A stretch of DNA of 59,795 bases from Bacteroidales bacterium (GTDB lineage: Bacteria; Bacteroidota; Bacteroidia; Bacteroidales; UBA932): NCBI GenBank assembly GCA_017544265.1, contig JAFYEM010000043.1, positions 1-59,795 of the forward strand, in the 5' to 3' direction. The notes below the pieces were generated by a model, which worked only from the letters and a program-made list of their open reading frames with translations, was not told where the DNA came from and searched no databases. This document shows, piece after piece, positions 1-6,935 of this stretch; position 1 is the first letter of the stretch, and each line of letters opens with the position of its first letter. The position numbers and the translations under genes are program-made.

Positions 1-164
1 ATACAGTCGAGCAGCGCATGAAGGCTGTCCACATCCAGGTACTTGCACATCTTCTTCCTGTCGAAGACCAGTTCTCCGAAATAATCGGAGGTTTTGCCTG
101 CGGGAATCGAGGCTGGAACTTCTTTCCTGATGAAGGACTCCTTGACTAAATCAGATCTGTCCAT
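1..164 (-). CDS. glnN: Type III glutamine synthetase, N-terminal fragment (runs off the window)
   Basis: Only the first 54 codons are inside the window. The ATG at 162-164 opens a frame that stays open to base 1. The segment SDYFGELVFDRKKMCKYL (about residues 26-43) resembles from memory the conserved N-terminal stretch of Bacteroides type III glutamine synthetases, which reads SDYYASHVFDRKKM. These large enzymes make glutamine from glutamate, ammonia and ATP in the cytoplasm. No catalytic residue is visible in this fragment, so the call rests on the N-terminal signature alone. A structured RNA with a strong promoter and an intrinsic terminator lies directly upstream on the same strand, and no good promoter is visible between that terminator and the ATG. 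Expression may therefore depend on read-through. Confidence 0.65.
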   Translation of the reverse strand, partial: MDRSDLVKESFIRKEVPASIPAGKTSDYFGELVFDRKKMCKYLDVDSLHALLDC

Positions 165-222
165 AACAATGATACATTAAAAATTGAACTACTATACTAA
201 CTGTTTTGCCGATTGAAAAAGA

Positions 223-254
223 AAAGAGGCTGAGCCCCATGGGCCCAGCCTCTT
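223..254 (-). terminator. Intrinsic terminator between the structured leader and glnN
   Basis: Read on the minus strand, arms at 241-254 and 223-237 form a 14-bp stem with one G-U pair and a 3-base loop, followed by the T-rich run TTTCTTTTTC. It lies 58 bases before the glnN ATG and downstream of the promoter at 411-440. Confidence 0.85.
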
Positions 255-405
255 ACTATCTTTGAATTTTATTTGCCTCTATTACAGGATGCGCAGCATA
301 AGGCTGGAGTTATACACACGCAGAAGCAACCGGAACCTGCTGGTTCCAGGACTGCTGCTGGGAGAAACTATTTAGGGTGTATAACACTGCGTTCCTTTTC
401 TTTTC
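223..405 (-). ncRNA. Structured leader or small RNA upstream of glnN (candidate attenuator)
   Basis: The minus strand between the promoter at 411-440 and the terminator at 223-254 has no convincing ORF but strong pairing potential. GTTATACAC (385-377) pairs perfectly with GTGTATAAC (317-309). Inside it, GGAACC (347-342) pairs with GGTTCC (337-332) around the tetraloop AGCA. Outside it, CGCAG (near 391-387) can pair with CTGCG (near 296-292), leaving a bulge that contains CCAGCCT (307-301). That bulge is complementary to AGGCTGG (251-245) in the 5' arm of the terminator, so it could act as an antiterminator. A free-standing 6S-like regulatory RNA ending at the terminator is the main alternative. 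The base pairing is seen in the sequence; the function is inferred. Confidence 0.6.
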
Positions 406-410
406 GGGGT

Positions 411-440
411 GCAAGTTACGCAAAAATTTTAAAAAGCAAA
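411..440 (-). promoter_or_regulatory. Bacteroidota promoter of the glnN leader RNA
   Basis: On the minus strand, TTTG (440-437) is separated by 18 bases from TAACTTGC (418-411), close to the TTTG/TAnnTTTG consensus. Transcription would start near 405. Confidence 0.65.
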
Positions 441-556
441 TATTTTTTTAATTTTTTTATTTACGCAAGATGTTGACAGTCACGACAGGAATGCTCACCC
501 CGTGTTCAATCTATAACAGTATTCTTCGCTTGTTCGAAGCGGCACATCTTGAAGAG

Positions 557-1582
557 TCAGAGCTGGCCGTCACACATGAAGAGGTAGGTGCAGTCCATCG
601 AGCCGCTGCCGCCGCCGACTTCGAGATAGTACATAAGCTGGCGCATGTCATCACCCATCTTCATTCCAAGACTTTCCCATTCTTTAAAATGAGCGCTGAT
701 GTCAATATGGCCGCTTTGGCGCGCAGTGCTGCGGACCGAAAAGAACTGAGAGAACGTTTTCTCACCTGAAATGGATGGAGCATGGACCCGGGTGTTCTGG
801 TAGATGTCGTAACTGACGCCGTCGACAACGAATTCACCTTTTTTCTGACCGAGAAGCTGGGGCCCCGGTTTGCTAAACCAGTCGTCGACAATATAGAATT
901 CGACGAGAGGATTCAGCGTCCATCCGTGAATGCCTATGAAACTATACCCTCCGGCAGAGCCGCTCTTACTGTGCTTGAAATAGCAGTCAAAATCCAAATC
1001 CTGCCATTTCACGGGATTACCATAATCATATCCGACACTGGCTATTAAACTCATGGTCGCGCTCCAGTCGGCTTTGAATGTGCTGTTGTTGTAATATGTC
1101 ATGGAATTGTTTCCGCCTTGATACCAGAGAAGACCAGTCCAACGAGTACCGCTAATAGGGAAATACACCTCGTTATTATTCATTCCAGTGAGTGTTTTGC
1201 CGTTCCCCGTGTGCCCCATCTCGTCCTTGACGGGGTCGCGGTCGTTCACGCTGACGGCAACCTTGCCGGAAGCCTTACCCACCGTTGCCGAAATCTCGCA
1301 CGTTCCTTTACCTGTTGCGATAACATCACCATTGGCATTCACCTTTGCGACCGCGGGGTTCGATGAACTCCATTCGGCTGTTTTCGCATCAACTTCATCG
1401 GACGTACTTTCGACAGTGAGAGAAAACTTTTCTCCAACCAACACCGCCGATTCGGGCGCACCCGTGACGGAAATACTTATTATTGCAGAATCATCGGAAG
1501 CGGGTTGTTTCTCTCCCTTTTTGCAGCCCGTTGCAATCAATGTCAGGGTTGCCAGTACAATCAAAACAATTCTTTTGTTCAT
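557..1582 (-). CDS. Lipoprotein endo-1,4-beta-xylanase (GH11 type) with Big2 domain
   Basis: Predicted 341-residue surface or periplasmic xylanase that cleaves internal beta-1,4 bonds of xylan. Residues 1-20 are a lipoprotein signal ending in the lipobox IATGC. Residues about 35-113 read as a bacterial Ig-like group 2 domain (WSSSNPAVAKV). The rest matches the GH11 jelly roll: the nucleophile motif PLVEFYIVDDW (Glu228), the thumb-like segment TRVHAPSISGEKTFSQFFSVR minus its last residue, HFKEWESLGMKMG, and the acid/base motif LEVGGGSGS (Glu321). The ATG at 1582 was chosen over an upstream in-frame ATG because it starts exactly at the signal peptide. A -7-like TATCTTTG at 1610-1603 would give a leader of about 15 bases. 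Upstream on the same strand is a ZIP transporter, 119 bases away. GH11 is less common in Bacteroidales than GH10 or GH43. Confidence 0.8.
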   Translation of the reverse strand: MNKRIVLIVLATLTLIATGCKKGEKQPASDDSAIISISVTGAPESAVLVGEKFSLTVESTSDEVDAKTAEWSSSNPAVAKVNANGDVIATGKGTCEISATVGKASGKVAVSVNDRDPVKDEMGHTGNGKTLTGMNNNEVYFPISGTRWTGLLWYQGGNNSMTYYNNSTFKADWSATMSLIASVGYDYGNPVKWQDLDFDCYFKHSKSGSAGGYSFIGIHGWTLNPLVEFYIVDDWFSKPGPQLLGQKKGEFVVDGVSYDIYQNTRVHAPSISGEKTFSQFFSVRSTARQSGHIDISAHFKEWESLGMKMGDDMRQLMYYLEVGGGSGSMDCTYLFMCDGQL

Positions 1583-1701
1583 AGTCGCTGTTTCTTGTCC
1601 TGCAAAGATAACATTTTTTTGTTTGAAGATCTGGACAGGGTTCATGGTTTTCTCTCCGATAACGCCAGCATAGGAAACGTTGGGAAACCAGTTTCCACTG
1701 C

Positions 1702-2466
1702 TTACCCCAATACTACATCCAGCACCATCATAAGTGCAAAGCCGGCAGCAAAGCCCATGGTGCCGATGTTGGAATGCCGGCCTTGTGAATAATCCGGGAC
1801 AAGTTCCTCCACGACCACATAGAGCATTGCGCCGGCGGCAAACGCCAGCATGAAGGGCATGATACCCAGAATGGAGGTTGCAAGGAGAAGCACCAACGCT
1901 CCTCCGATGGGTTCGACGATACCGCTCAAAGCGCCTATGCCGAATGATCTCAAACGGCTGTTCCCTTCCGCCCTAAGAGGCATGGAAATGATAGCGCCTT
2001 CCGGGATGTTCTGGATGGCGATTCCGAGCGACAGGGCCAGCGCTCCGGCCATATTGAAATCCGCTGTGAGCGCACCCGCAATGGCCACGCCGACAGCCAT
2101 TCCTTCCGGGAAATTGTGGATGGTGACGGCCAGCGCCAGTTTGGCGGTGCGGGACAGACGGCTCGCCGGCCCTTCCGCGCTGCCGGATGGGTGGATATGC
2201 GGGGTGATGTAGTCAATCAGCAGCAAGAAGGCAAATCCGGCCAGCAGGCCGATGGTCGGTGCCACGACCGCCGCCGCGCCCTCCCCCATCGCTATGGCAG
2301 GGATTATCAAGGACCACACAGAAGCGGCAACCATGACGCCGGAAGCGAAGCCCAGCAACACCTTCTGCAGCATTGCCGGCATATCCCGCTTCATGAAGAA
2401 CACGAAAGCCGATCCCAGGGCAGTACCAAGGAAGGGAATCATCAATGCAATTAATAACGGGCTCAT
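1702..2466 (-). CDS. ZIP family divalent metal transporter
   Basis: A 254-residue, multi-pass inner-membrane protein of the ZIP family, expected to import zinc, iron or related divalent cations. Hydrophobic segments occur throughout. The two signature metal-binding helices are visible as HNFPEG (residues 117-122) and NIPEG (153-157), as in ZupT-like proteins. A short histidine-containing loop (PHIHPSG, about 89-95) lies before the fourth helix. The start MSPLLIAL is preferred to an upstream ATG eight codons earlier because the extra residues are polar and not family-like. It lies 62 bases downstream of the GH63-like gene on the same strand and could be co-transcribed with it. The substrate cannot be told from sequence. 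Confidence 0.85.
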   Translation of the reverse strand: MSPLLIALMIPFLGTALGSAFVFFMKRDMPAMLQKVLLGFASGVMVAASVWSLIIPAIAMGEGAAAVVAPTIGLLAGFAFLLLIDYITPHIHPSGSAEGPASRLSRTAKLALAVTIHNFPEGMAVGVAIAGALTADFNMAGALALSLGIAIQNIPEGAIISMPLRAEGNSRLRSFGIGALSGIVEPIGGALVLLLATSILGIMPFMLAFAAGAMLYVVVEELVPDYSQGRHSNIGTMGFAAGFALMMVLDVVLG

Positions 2467-2528
2467 TTGATTCGGTCTGTGGCGTGGCAATCAGGAAACT
2501 CAGTAAAAGCCATGAAGATGGATTTGGT

Positions 2529-4937
2529 TTAATTCCTGTGAAAATTGTTTTTCCCGGCATTGACGCTCAGAGACTTTCCGTCGGCAATGAGAGTAAACGG
2601 GCGGTTGGAGTCGATGTCTATGGTCTTTTCATCGGCAATTATATTGCAGACTACGTCACCGAAGCGGTAGCCGCGGACACCCACCCGGCCGGAAGCGGGA
2701 CTGCCGAAATCACAGACAAGCGTCCTTGTGAAGCCGTCGGCCTCCTTTATGCCGATGACATCCTCTATAAAGACGGAAATAGGGCCGAGAGCTGACCATC
2801 CGCAGAAATCATGACGGACGAATTCCGCTTTCTTATCCATTGCCGGCTCATAGGAAGACGGGCTGTAGCACTCCCAGATAGTATGGGGTTCGAAATCGCG
2901 GTATGTCCGGTATATATGCTCCAGAAGCCCTTTTCCAATCTCACGGGCAAGTCCATATTCCCCCTGGGCATCCACACCTTTCAGTACCATGTACGATGTC
3001 GGAATCCAGACGCTCCCGCGCCAGTAGCCGCCGTCCTCGATGAAATCCGCATCGCTGCGCGACAGCGAAACTGTGGGCACGAATCCGCCGAAAGAAGATG
3101 AATCGCTCAGGTGCGCGATCATTGCCGATGCCCTTTCGTCTTCAGCCATCCCTGCGAGCAGCGGCCACCACGAAGCAACGGTCTGCACCTTGCACTTCTG
3201 CCCGTCCGGCAGTATATCGTAGTAGAAGGCATCCTCTTCGTCCCAGTAGAGTTCATTCAGCTTTGCTGAAAGCTCTTCATGGACATGACTCCACTCCTTT
3301 TCTTGTTCATCCAGGCCCAGCAGTCCGGCGATACGGCTCATATACAGAGCCGACAGACCTTGCTGGGAGAGAGCATCCACCCAGCGGAGGTCGGGGTTGT
3401 CAGGGCACACCGCCCTGTCCGTGGGAGCGGAACTTCTTCCTCTCGGAGTATTGTCCATACCGCTGGGACAGCCGCCCCAGGCATAACCCTCAGGGTATTT
3501 GCGGAGCATGACTTTTTGATTGGCGCCATGCGGCTTCACTTCCGGGTCGAAAGCATCGAACATCTCATACCAGCGCTGCAGGTACCGTCTCCTTTCCATC
3601 AGCCTTTTGAGCCGGCCAAGGCTGCCGGTCTGCATGGCGTAGCAGTATTCTGTCCAGGCCAGCAGCGGCGGATTGTCCGCATGCTGGATGCGAAGAGGAA
3701 GCATCTTCCCTTCATCCTTTCCGCAATAGACATTGCCCTTGACCAGGGGCAACGGGGTTTCAGCGTCGGAAAGAAGTATCTTGTAGAAATTGTCGAGCGA
3801 CTTTACACCGGGGAAAACCGACGGGCAGTACTTGCAGAAATGGCCCATGAAAGCGCTGTCCCATACCCATATCCTGTCGGAACGGTGAGCCTCATCCATA
3901 TATAAAGGAGAAGGTATCCCCGGAATCGTGTCTATGTGCTGGTAGGCCAGGTTCCACGCCTTGTCATACAGTTCCAGATACTCGGGGCGGGCATCGTAAA
4001 CCGGAGCGGGCACCAGCGCATGCCAGTCGAAGCCTTCCATCCCGGCGTCGCGGCCGAGGCGTATGCGGAATATTCCGTCCTGTCCCTGGATATAAAAACG
4101 ACCCTTGTAAAAAGATATATCCTCGAACTCCCCGGTCGTCAGCAGGGAAAGGTCTATGGAGCGCATGCTGCGCTTCTCGAGATCCCATACGAACAGGATT
4201 GACGGAGTTTCGGCCTTACCGACTCCGGTGGGCATATACAGTTTCCCTTTCCGTATGTAAAGCCCCTGTCCCACCGGATTGAAGCGGAAGCCTGAAACCT
4301 CTTCTAAAAGGTAGTTCTCCAGCGCGTCCTCCGGTTTCAGCACTACCTCCGGCCCCTCAGAAAGGGAAGGAAGGCGGAATTTGATTATCCGGTGGCTGTT
4401 GAAAGGACTGCTGTTGTCCACTGTATTGCCGTAGCCGTACAGCATCCGGTGCTTCTGGTCCACAACCCACTGGAGGGCGTAGCCGAAATCACTGTTCACA
4501 TCGTCATAAAAAATGGTCTGCACCAGTGAGGATCCGGAGAAATCCGCTGCGATCCGCTCGGCATAGAGAAGGTCCTTCCGCCCGTCGACAGTCTTCTTAT
4601 GGCACTGGCTGATGTAAATTACAGGGAGGGGGTCCTGCGGTGAGACCTTTTCCACGCCGAAACTGGCCACGTTGGCATGATTATACTCATGGAAGGATGC
4701 CAGATGGAACTGTCCTTCCGGAGCAAAACCATCCTTGCTGAGACTGTACACGGTCGCAATTCCCTGATTCTGGCAACTGACCATATAATCGCCCCAGATA
4801 TCCATGCCCTGGTACGCGAAAGTCGGCTGACCGCTGTTCTCCCCCTGCAGGGGGCCGAGAAAATCCACTTCCACAGAAGTCCGCGAGCAGGCAAGGACGA
4901 CCATCCATCCTGCAACAATAGAAAAAATTCTTTTCAT
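2529..4937 (-). CDS. GH63/MGH1-like glycoside hydrolase lipoprotein
   Basis: An 802-residue predicted lipoprotein (lipobox VLACS) with two parts. The first 300 residues look like a beta-propeller or TolB-like sensor domain of repeated strands. The C-terminal 480 residues form an (alpha/alpha)6 toroid of the GH63/trehalase type, with RIWVWDSAFMGHF, WGGCPSGMDNTPRGR (its Asp aligned with the general acid of this clan) and YWRGSVWIPTSYM, followed by TIWECYSPSS, whose Glu is a candidate base. Such enzymes release glucose or mannose units from oligosaccharides or glycosides; the substrate is not predictable. The start MKRIF is used instead of the ATG three codons upstream because it begins the signal peptide. 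It is divergent from the ferritin gene and has its own promoter at 4954-4984. Confidence 0.7.
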   Translation of the reverse strand: MKRIFSIVAGWMVVLACSRTSVEVDFLGPLQGENSGQPTFAYQGMDIWGDYMVSCQNQGIATVYSLSKDGFAPEGQFHLASFHEYNHANVASFGVEKVSPQDPLPVIYISQCHKKTVDGRKDLLYAERIAADFSGSSLVQTIFYDDVNSDFGYALQWVVDQKHRMLYGYGNTVDNSSPFNSHRIIKFRLPSLSEGPEVVLKPEDALENYLLEEVSGFRFNPVGQGLYIRKGKLYMPTGVGKAETPSILFVWDLEKRSMRSIDLSLLTTGEFEDISFYKGRFYIQGQDGIFRIRLGRDAGMEGFDWHALVPAPVYDARPEYLELYDKAWNLAYQHIDTIPGIPSPLYMDEAHRSDRIWVWDSAFMGHFCKYCPSVFPGVKSLDNFYKILLSDAETPLPLVKGNVYCGKDEGKMLPLRIQHADNPPLLAWTEYCYAMQTGSLGRLKRLMERRRYLQRWYEMFDAFDPEVKPHGANQKVMLRKYPEGYAWGGCPSGMDNTPRGRSSAPTDRAVCPDNPDLRWVDALSQQGLSALYMSRIAGLLGLDEQEKEWSHVHEELSAKLNELYWDEEDAFYYDILPDGQKCKVQTVASWWPLLAGMAEDERASAMIAHLSDSSSFGGFVPTVSLSRSDADFIEDGGYWRGSVWIPTSYMVLKGVDAQGEYGLAREIGKGLLEHIYRTYRDFEPHTIWECYSPSSYEPAMDKKAEFVRHDFCGWSALGPISVFIEDVIGIKEADGFTRTLVCDFGSPASGRVGVRGYRFGDVVCNIIADEKTIDIDSNRPFTLIADGKSLSVNAGKNNFHRN

Positions 4938-4953
4938 ACAGTTCATTTACCTG

Positions 4954-4984
4954 CAAATTTATACTATTCCTCAATAAATGTCAA
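4954..4984 (-). promoter_or_regulatory. Promoter of the GH63-like gene
   Basis: Minus strand: TTG (4984-4982), 20 bases, then TAAATTTG (4961-4954), a full match to TAnnTTTG. The leader would be about 10 bases. Confidence 0.55.
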
Positions 4985-4998
4985 CAAAAATTTAAAAT

Positions 4999-5010
4999 AT
5001 CGCTTGCGAT
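4999..5010. promoter_or_regulatory. Operator candidate, copy 1 (ATCGCTTGCGAT)
   Basis: A palindrome ATCG-N4-CGAT, extended to a 7-bp inverted repeat (ATATCGC/GCGATAT) at 4997-5012. It covers the -33 element of the ferritin promoter. A second ATCG-N4-CGAT lies 36 bases downstream. It is a likely site for the MarR/OhrR-type regulator encoded in the same operon (inferred). Confidence 0.6.
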
Positions 5011-5033
5011 ATAAAAAATTATGTCTATATTTG
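5003..5033 (+). promoter_or_regulatory. Promoter of the ferritin-marR operon
   Basis: CTTG (5003-5006), exactly 19 bases, then TATATTTG (5026-5033). The start would be near 5039, inside the second operator. Confidence 0.75.
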
Positions 5034-5034
5034 C

Positions 5035-5046
5035 ATCGTAAACGAT
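5035..5046. promoter_or_regulatory. Operator candidate, copy 2 (ATCGTAAACGAT)
   Basis: The second ATCG-N4-CGAT palindrome, placed just after the -7 element and over the expected transcription start. It is 36 bp from copy 1, so the two flank the core promoter on both sides, as expected for repression. Confidence 0.6.
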
Positions 5047-5061
5047 ATAAATCAATAAGAC

Positions 5062-5517
5062 ATGGATAAGAAACAATCAATCGCAGTTCTCCAGGCCTAT
5101 GCTACCGGCCTCGCTGCACAGAGCCTCCAGCACAAAGTGCAGGGAAAAATCTTCGCATCACAGGGATTAAGCAAACTCGGTGAGAAATACTCCGGTCACG
5201 CTGCCGAAGAAATGGAATGGGTGGATCAGTTCATCGACCGCATCATCGACCTTGGCGGGACTCCCGAAGTTCAGTCAGCTCCCGCAATGCCCGTCTGCAA
5301 CGACCCCGTCGAGTACATCAAGGCAGACCTCGAGGTTTCCCACGAGCAGGTTCCCATCCTCCAGCAGGCAGTAATCGGCCTCGCAGACGATTTCAAGACC
5401 TATGACATCCTCAGGGCCTATGCCCTCGACGAGGAAGAAGATATGTACTGGAGCGAGGCCCAGCTCGATCTCATCGGGAAGATCGGCCTTCAGAACTGGC
5501 TTACGAAGCAGCTTTAA
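5062..5517 (+). CDS. Bacterioferritin-like ferritin-fold protein
   Basis: A 151-residue protein of the ferritin superfamily, probably an iron-storage or ferroxidase shell subunit in the cytoplasm. The helix segment HAAEEMEWVDQFIDRIIDL (about residues 46-64) corresponds to the bacterioferritin segment EEMKHADRLIERI, and LGGTPEV follows as in Bfr. Glutamates in helix 1, at EEMEW and at HEQ/EEED are candidate diiron ligands, although the Bfr ligand set is not perfectly preserved. A Dps-like or rubrerythrin-like role cannot be excluded. It is the first gene of a two-gene operon; the stop is one base before the start of the OhrR-type regulator, and two palindromic operators overlap its promoter. 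That arrangement suggests peroxide- or iron-linked autoregulation. Confidence 0.7.
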   Translation: MDKKQSIAVLQAYATGLAAQSLQHKVQGKIFASQGLSKLGEKYSGHAAEEMEWVDQFIDRIIDLGGTPEVQSAPAMPVCNDPVEYIKADLEVSHEQVPILQQAVIGLADDFKTYDILRAYALDEEEDMYWSEAQLDLIGKIGLQNWLTKQL

Positions 5518-5518
5518 A

Positions 5519-5974
5519 ATGAACAAGGAAGCCTTTCTGCTCGACAACCAGCTATGCTTCAGGTTGTACACCGCGTCACGGCTTATGACGCAGGTGTACA
5601 ACCCTCTTCTTGCCGAAAAAGGTCTCACCTATCCTCAGTATCTCGTGCTGCTCGTGCTGTGGGAAAATGACGGGCAGAAAGTGAACGACATCGCAAAACG
5701 CCTGCATCTTGAGACCAACACGGTGACTCCCCTGCTGCAGCGGATGGAGAAGGAAGGGCTCATTACCAGGAAAAAAGGCAAGACAGACGCAAGGCAAATG
5801 ATCGTATCACTGACCGGTAAGGGCGTGGAAATGCAGGAAGCCCTTGCAAATGTACCCGAGGCAGTCGGCAAGGCTGCAATTTGCAAAAGCGTGACGCCTC
5901 AGACCGTTCCCGGCTTGTTCTCGGTACTTGACGATTTAATCGAGAAACTGAACTTCTTTCGTTTTTCCTCGTAA
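5519..5974 (+). CDS. MarR family regulator, OhrR type
   Basis: A 151-residue winged-helix regulator. The N-terminal LDNQLCFRLYTASRLM and GLTYPQYLVLLVLWE closely follow OhrR/MarR proteins, and Cys13 sits where OhrR has its peroxide-sensing cysteine. The recognition helix and wing lie at about residues 53-90 (LETNTVTPLLQRMEKEGLI, KGKTDARQ). OhrR proteins lose DNA affinity when this cysteine is oxidised by organic peroxides. The gene starts one base after the ferritin-like gene, so it is probably co-translated with it and represses the shared promoter through the ATCG-N4-CGAT sites. Its last 76 bases overlap the 3' end of the convergent DUF4491 gene. No ohr gene is seen nearby. Confidence 0.85.
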   Translation: MNKEAFLLDNQLCFRLYTASRLMTQVYNPLLAEKGLTYPQYLVLLVLWENDGQKVNDIAKRLHLETNTVTPLLQRMEKEGLITRKKGKTDARQMIVSLTGKGVEMQEALANVPEAVGKAAICKSVTPQTVPGLFSVLDDLIEKLNFFRFSS

Positions 5975-6261
5975 TAATCATGGCGGGACGGATTCTCCGG
6001 AAACCATCCCCGCAGCACCCTTTTCTCCTGCAGGAACATCTCATGTATCGCCCAGAAGCAGGAGAAGGCGAATCCTCCCAGGATAGTGGAAACGATGGAA
6101 TTCGCTATAAACAGCGAGGCTGCCGTGCACACCAGGCCAACTACGAGCCATATCCACCAGCTCTGCTGTCCCCACTTGTATTCCATCTTGATAACTGCAG
6201 GATGGCAGATTCCGATGCTCAGGAATACTGCCGCGCCGACTATTATACCACTCAGATTCAT
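5899..6261 (-). CDS. DUF4491 family small membrane protein
   Basis: A 120-residue protein with three predicted membrane helices (about residues 3-20, 36-53 and 57-74). The family signature is visible as HPAVIKMEYKWG, FSCFWAIHEMF and RGWFPENP, matching DUF4491 proteins of Bacteroidales. Function is unknown. The last 25 residues (after NPSRHDYYEE) are rich in Lys and Ser and lie almost entirely in the 76-base tail-to-tail overlap with marR, so they may be a lineage-specific extension produced by loss of an earlier stop. The gene starts four bases after the stop of the upstream outer-membrane protein and is probably in the same operon. Confidence 0.8.
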   Translation of the reverse strand: MNLSGIIVGAAVFLSIGICHPAVIKMEYKWGQQSWWIWLVVGLVCTAASLFIANSIVSTILGGFAFSCFWAIHEMFLQEKRVLRGWFPENPSRHDYYEEKRKKFSFSIKSSSTENKPGTV

Positions 6262-6265
6262 AATG

Positions 6266-6865
6266 TCAATGATAAAAAAGGAAGCCGAAATACACCCTCG
6301 GACCTGAAGGAAGCATCGCCCCGCCTTTAGTGAAACAATTGAGCCAATCGACCTTCAGCGTCAGATGCATCGCCTTGCCGACGATAAAATCCACGCCCAG
6401 ATAGGGGTCTATCGCAAAAAAGCCGGCCCTGTTGTAAACCGTCCCGTCAACGGGAGCCCAGGCCTCAGACGGAGTTTCGTCCATCAGCAGTGTAGTGGCT
6501 GCTCCCCCGCCGGCAGTTATGCCTATATACGGCTGGAAATGTCCCCAGACCGTATATGCATCCACCAGGATGCCGCCCCAGCCGTATTTCAGGTAACTGC
6601 CGTTTTTCCTCTGGTTCAACGTGGAAACATATCCTTCACTGCCAAGCCTGAGGTGTTTTCCAAGATGCAGCCTGATCACCCCGCCGATTCCGAAAGGAAC
6701 CCCCTTGGCAGGCAATTCTTCCGGACCGATGTTGCCGAAGAGATATCCGGTATGGACCATCATTCCGCCGTCGAAGCCCCGAATCACTTTTTCATTCTGC
6801 GCATGCGCAGGTATCTGAGCCGCCAACGCCGCCGCCCAAACCAGAACAAGTAATCTCCTTAACAT
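6266..6865 (-). CDS. Small outer-membrane beta-barrel protein (hypothetical)
   Basis: A 199-residue exported protein of unknown function. The start MLRRLLVLVW is preferred over an ATG eight codons upstream because it opens a signal peptide ending near AHAQN. The mature part is made of alternating hydrophobic/aromatic strands (for example GGVIRLHLGKHLRLGSEGYV and HFQPYIGITAGGG), and the protein ends in ...VYFGFLFYH, an aromatic-rich terminal strand as in many Bacteroidota barrels of 8-10 strands. It is the first gene of a two-gene unit with DUF4491. No close family was recognised. Confidence 0.55.
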   Translation of the reverse strand: MLRRLLVLVWAAALAAQIPAHAQNEKVIRGFDGGMMVHTGYLFGNIGPEELPAKGVPFGIGGVIRLHLGKHLRLGSEGYVSTLNQRKNGSYLKYGWGGILVDAYTVWGHFQPYIGITAGGGAATTLLMDETPSEAWAPVDGTVYNRAGFFAIDPYLGVDFIVGKAMHLTLKVDWLNCFTKGGAMLPSGPRVYFGFLFYH

Positions 6866-6935
6866 TTCACTCCATTTTTGACGATGCAAAAATAGGAGTT
6901 TTTACTTGTCGTTTTTAGGAGGAATATGACATATA

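Noticed and set aside
273-476. A 67-codon plus-strand ORF in the leader region
   Set aside because: It has low-complexity, non-protein-like sequence and lies antisense to the structured RNA and its promoter.
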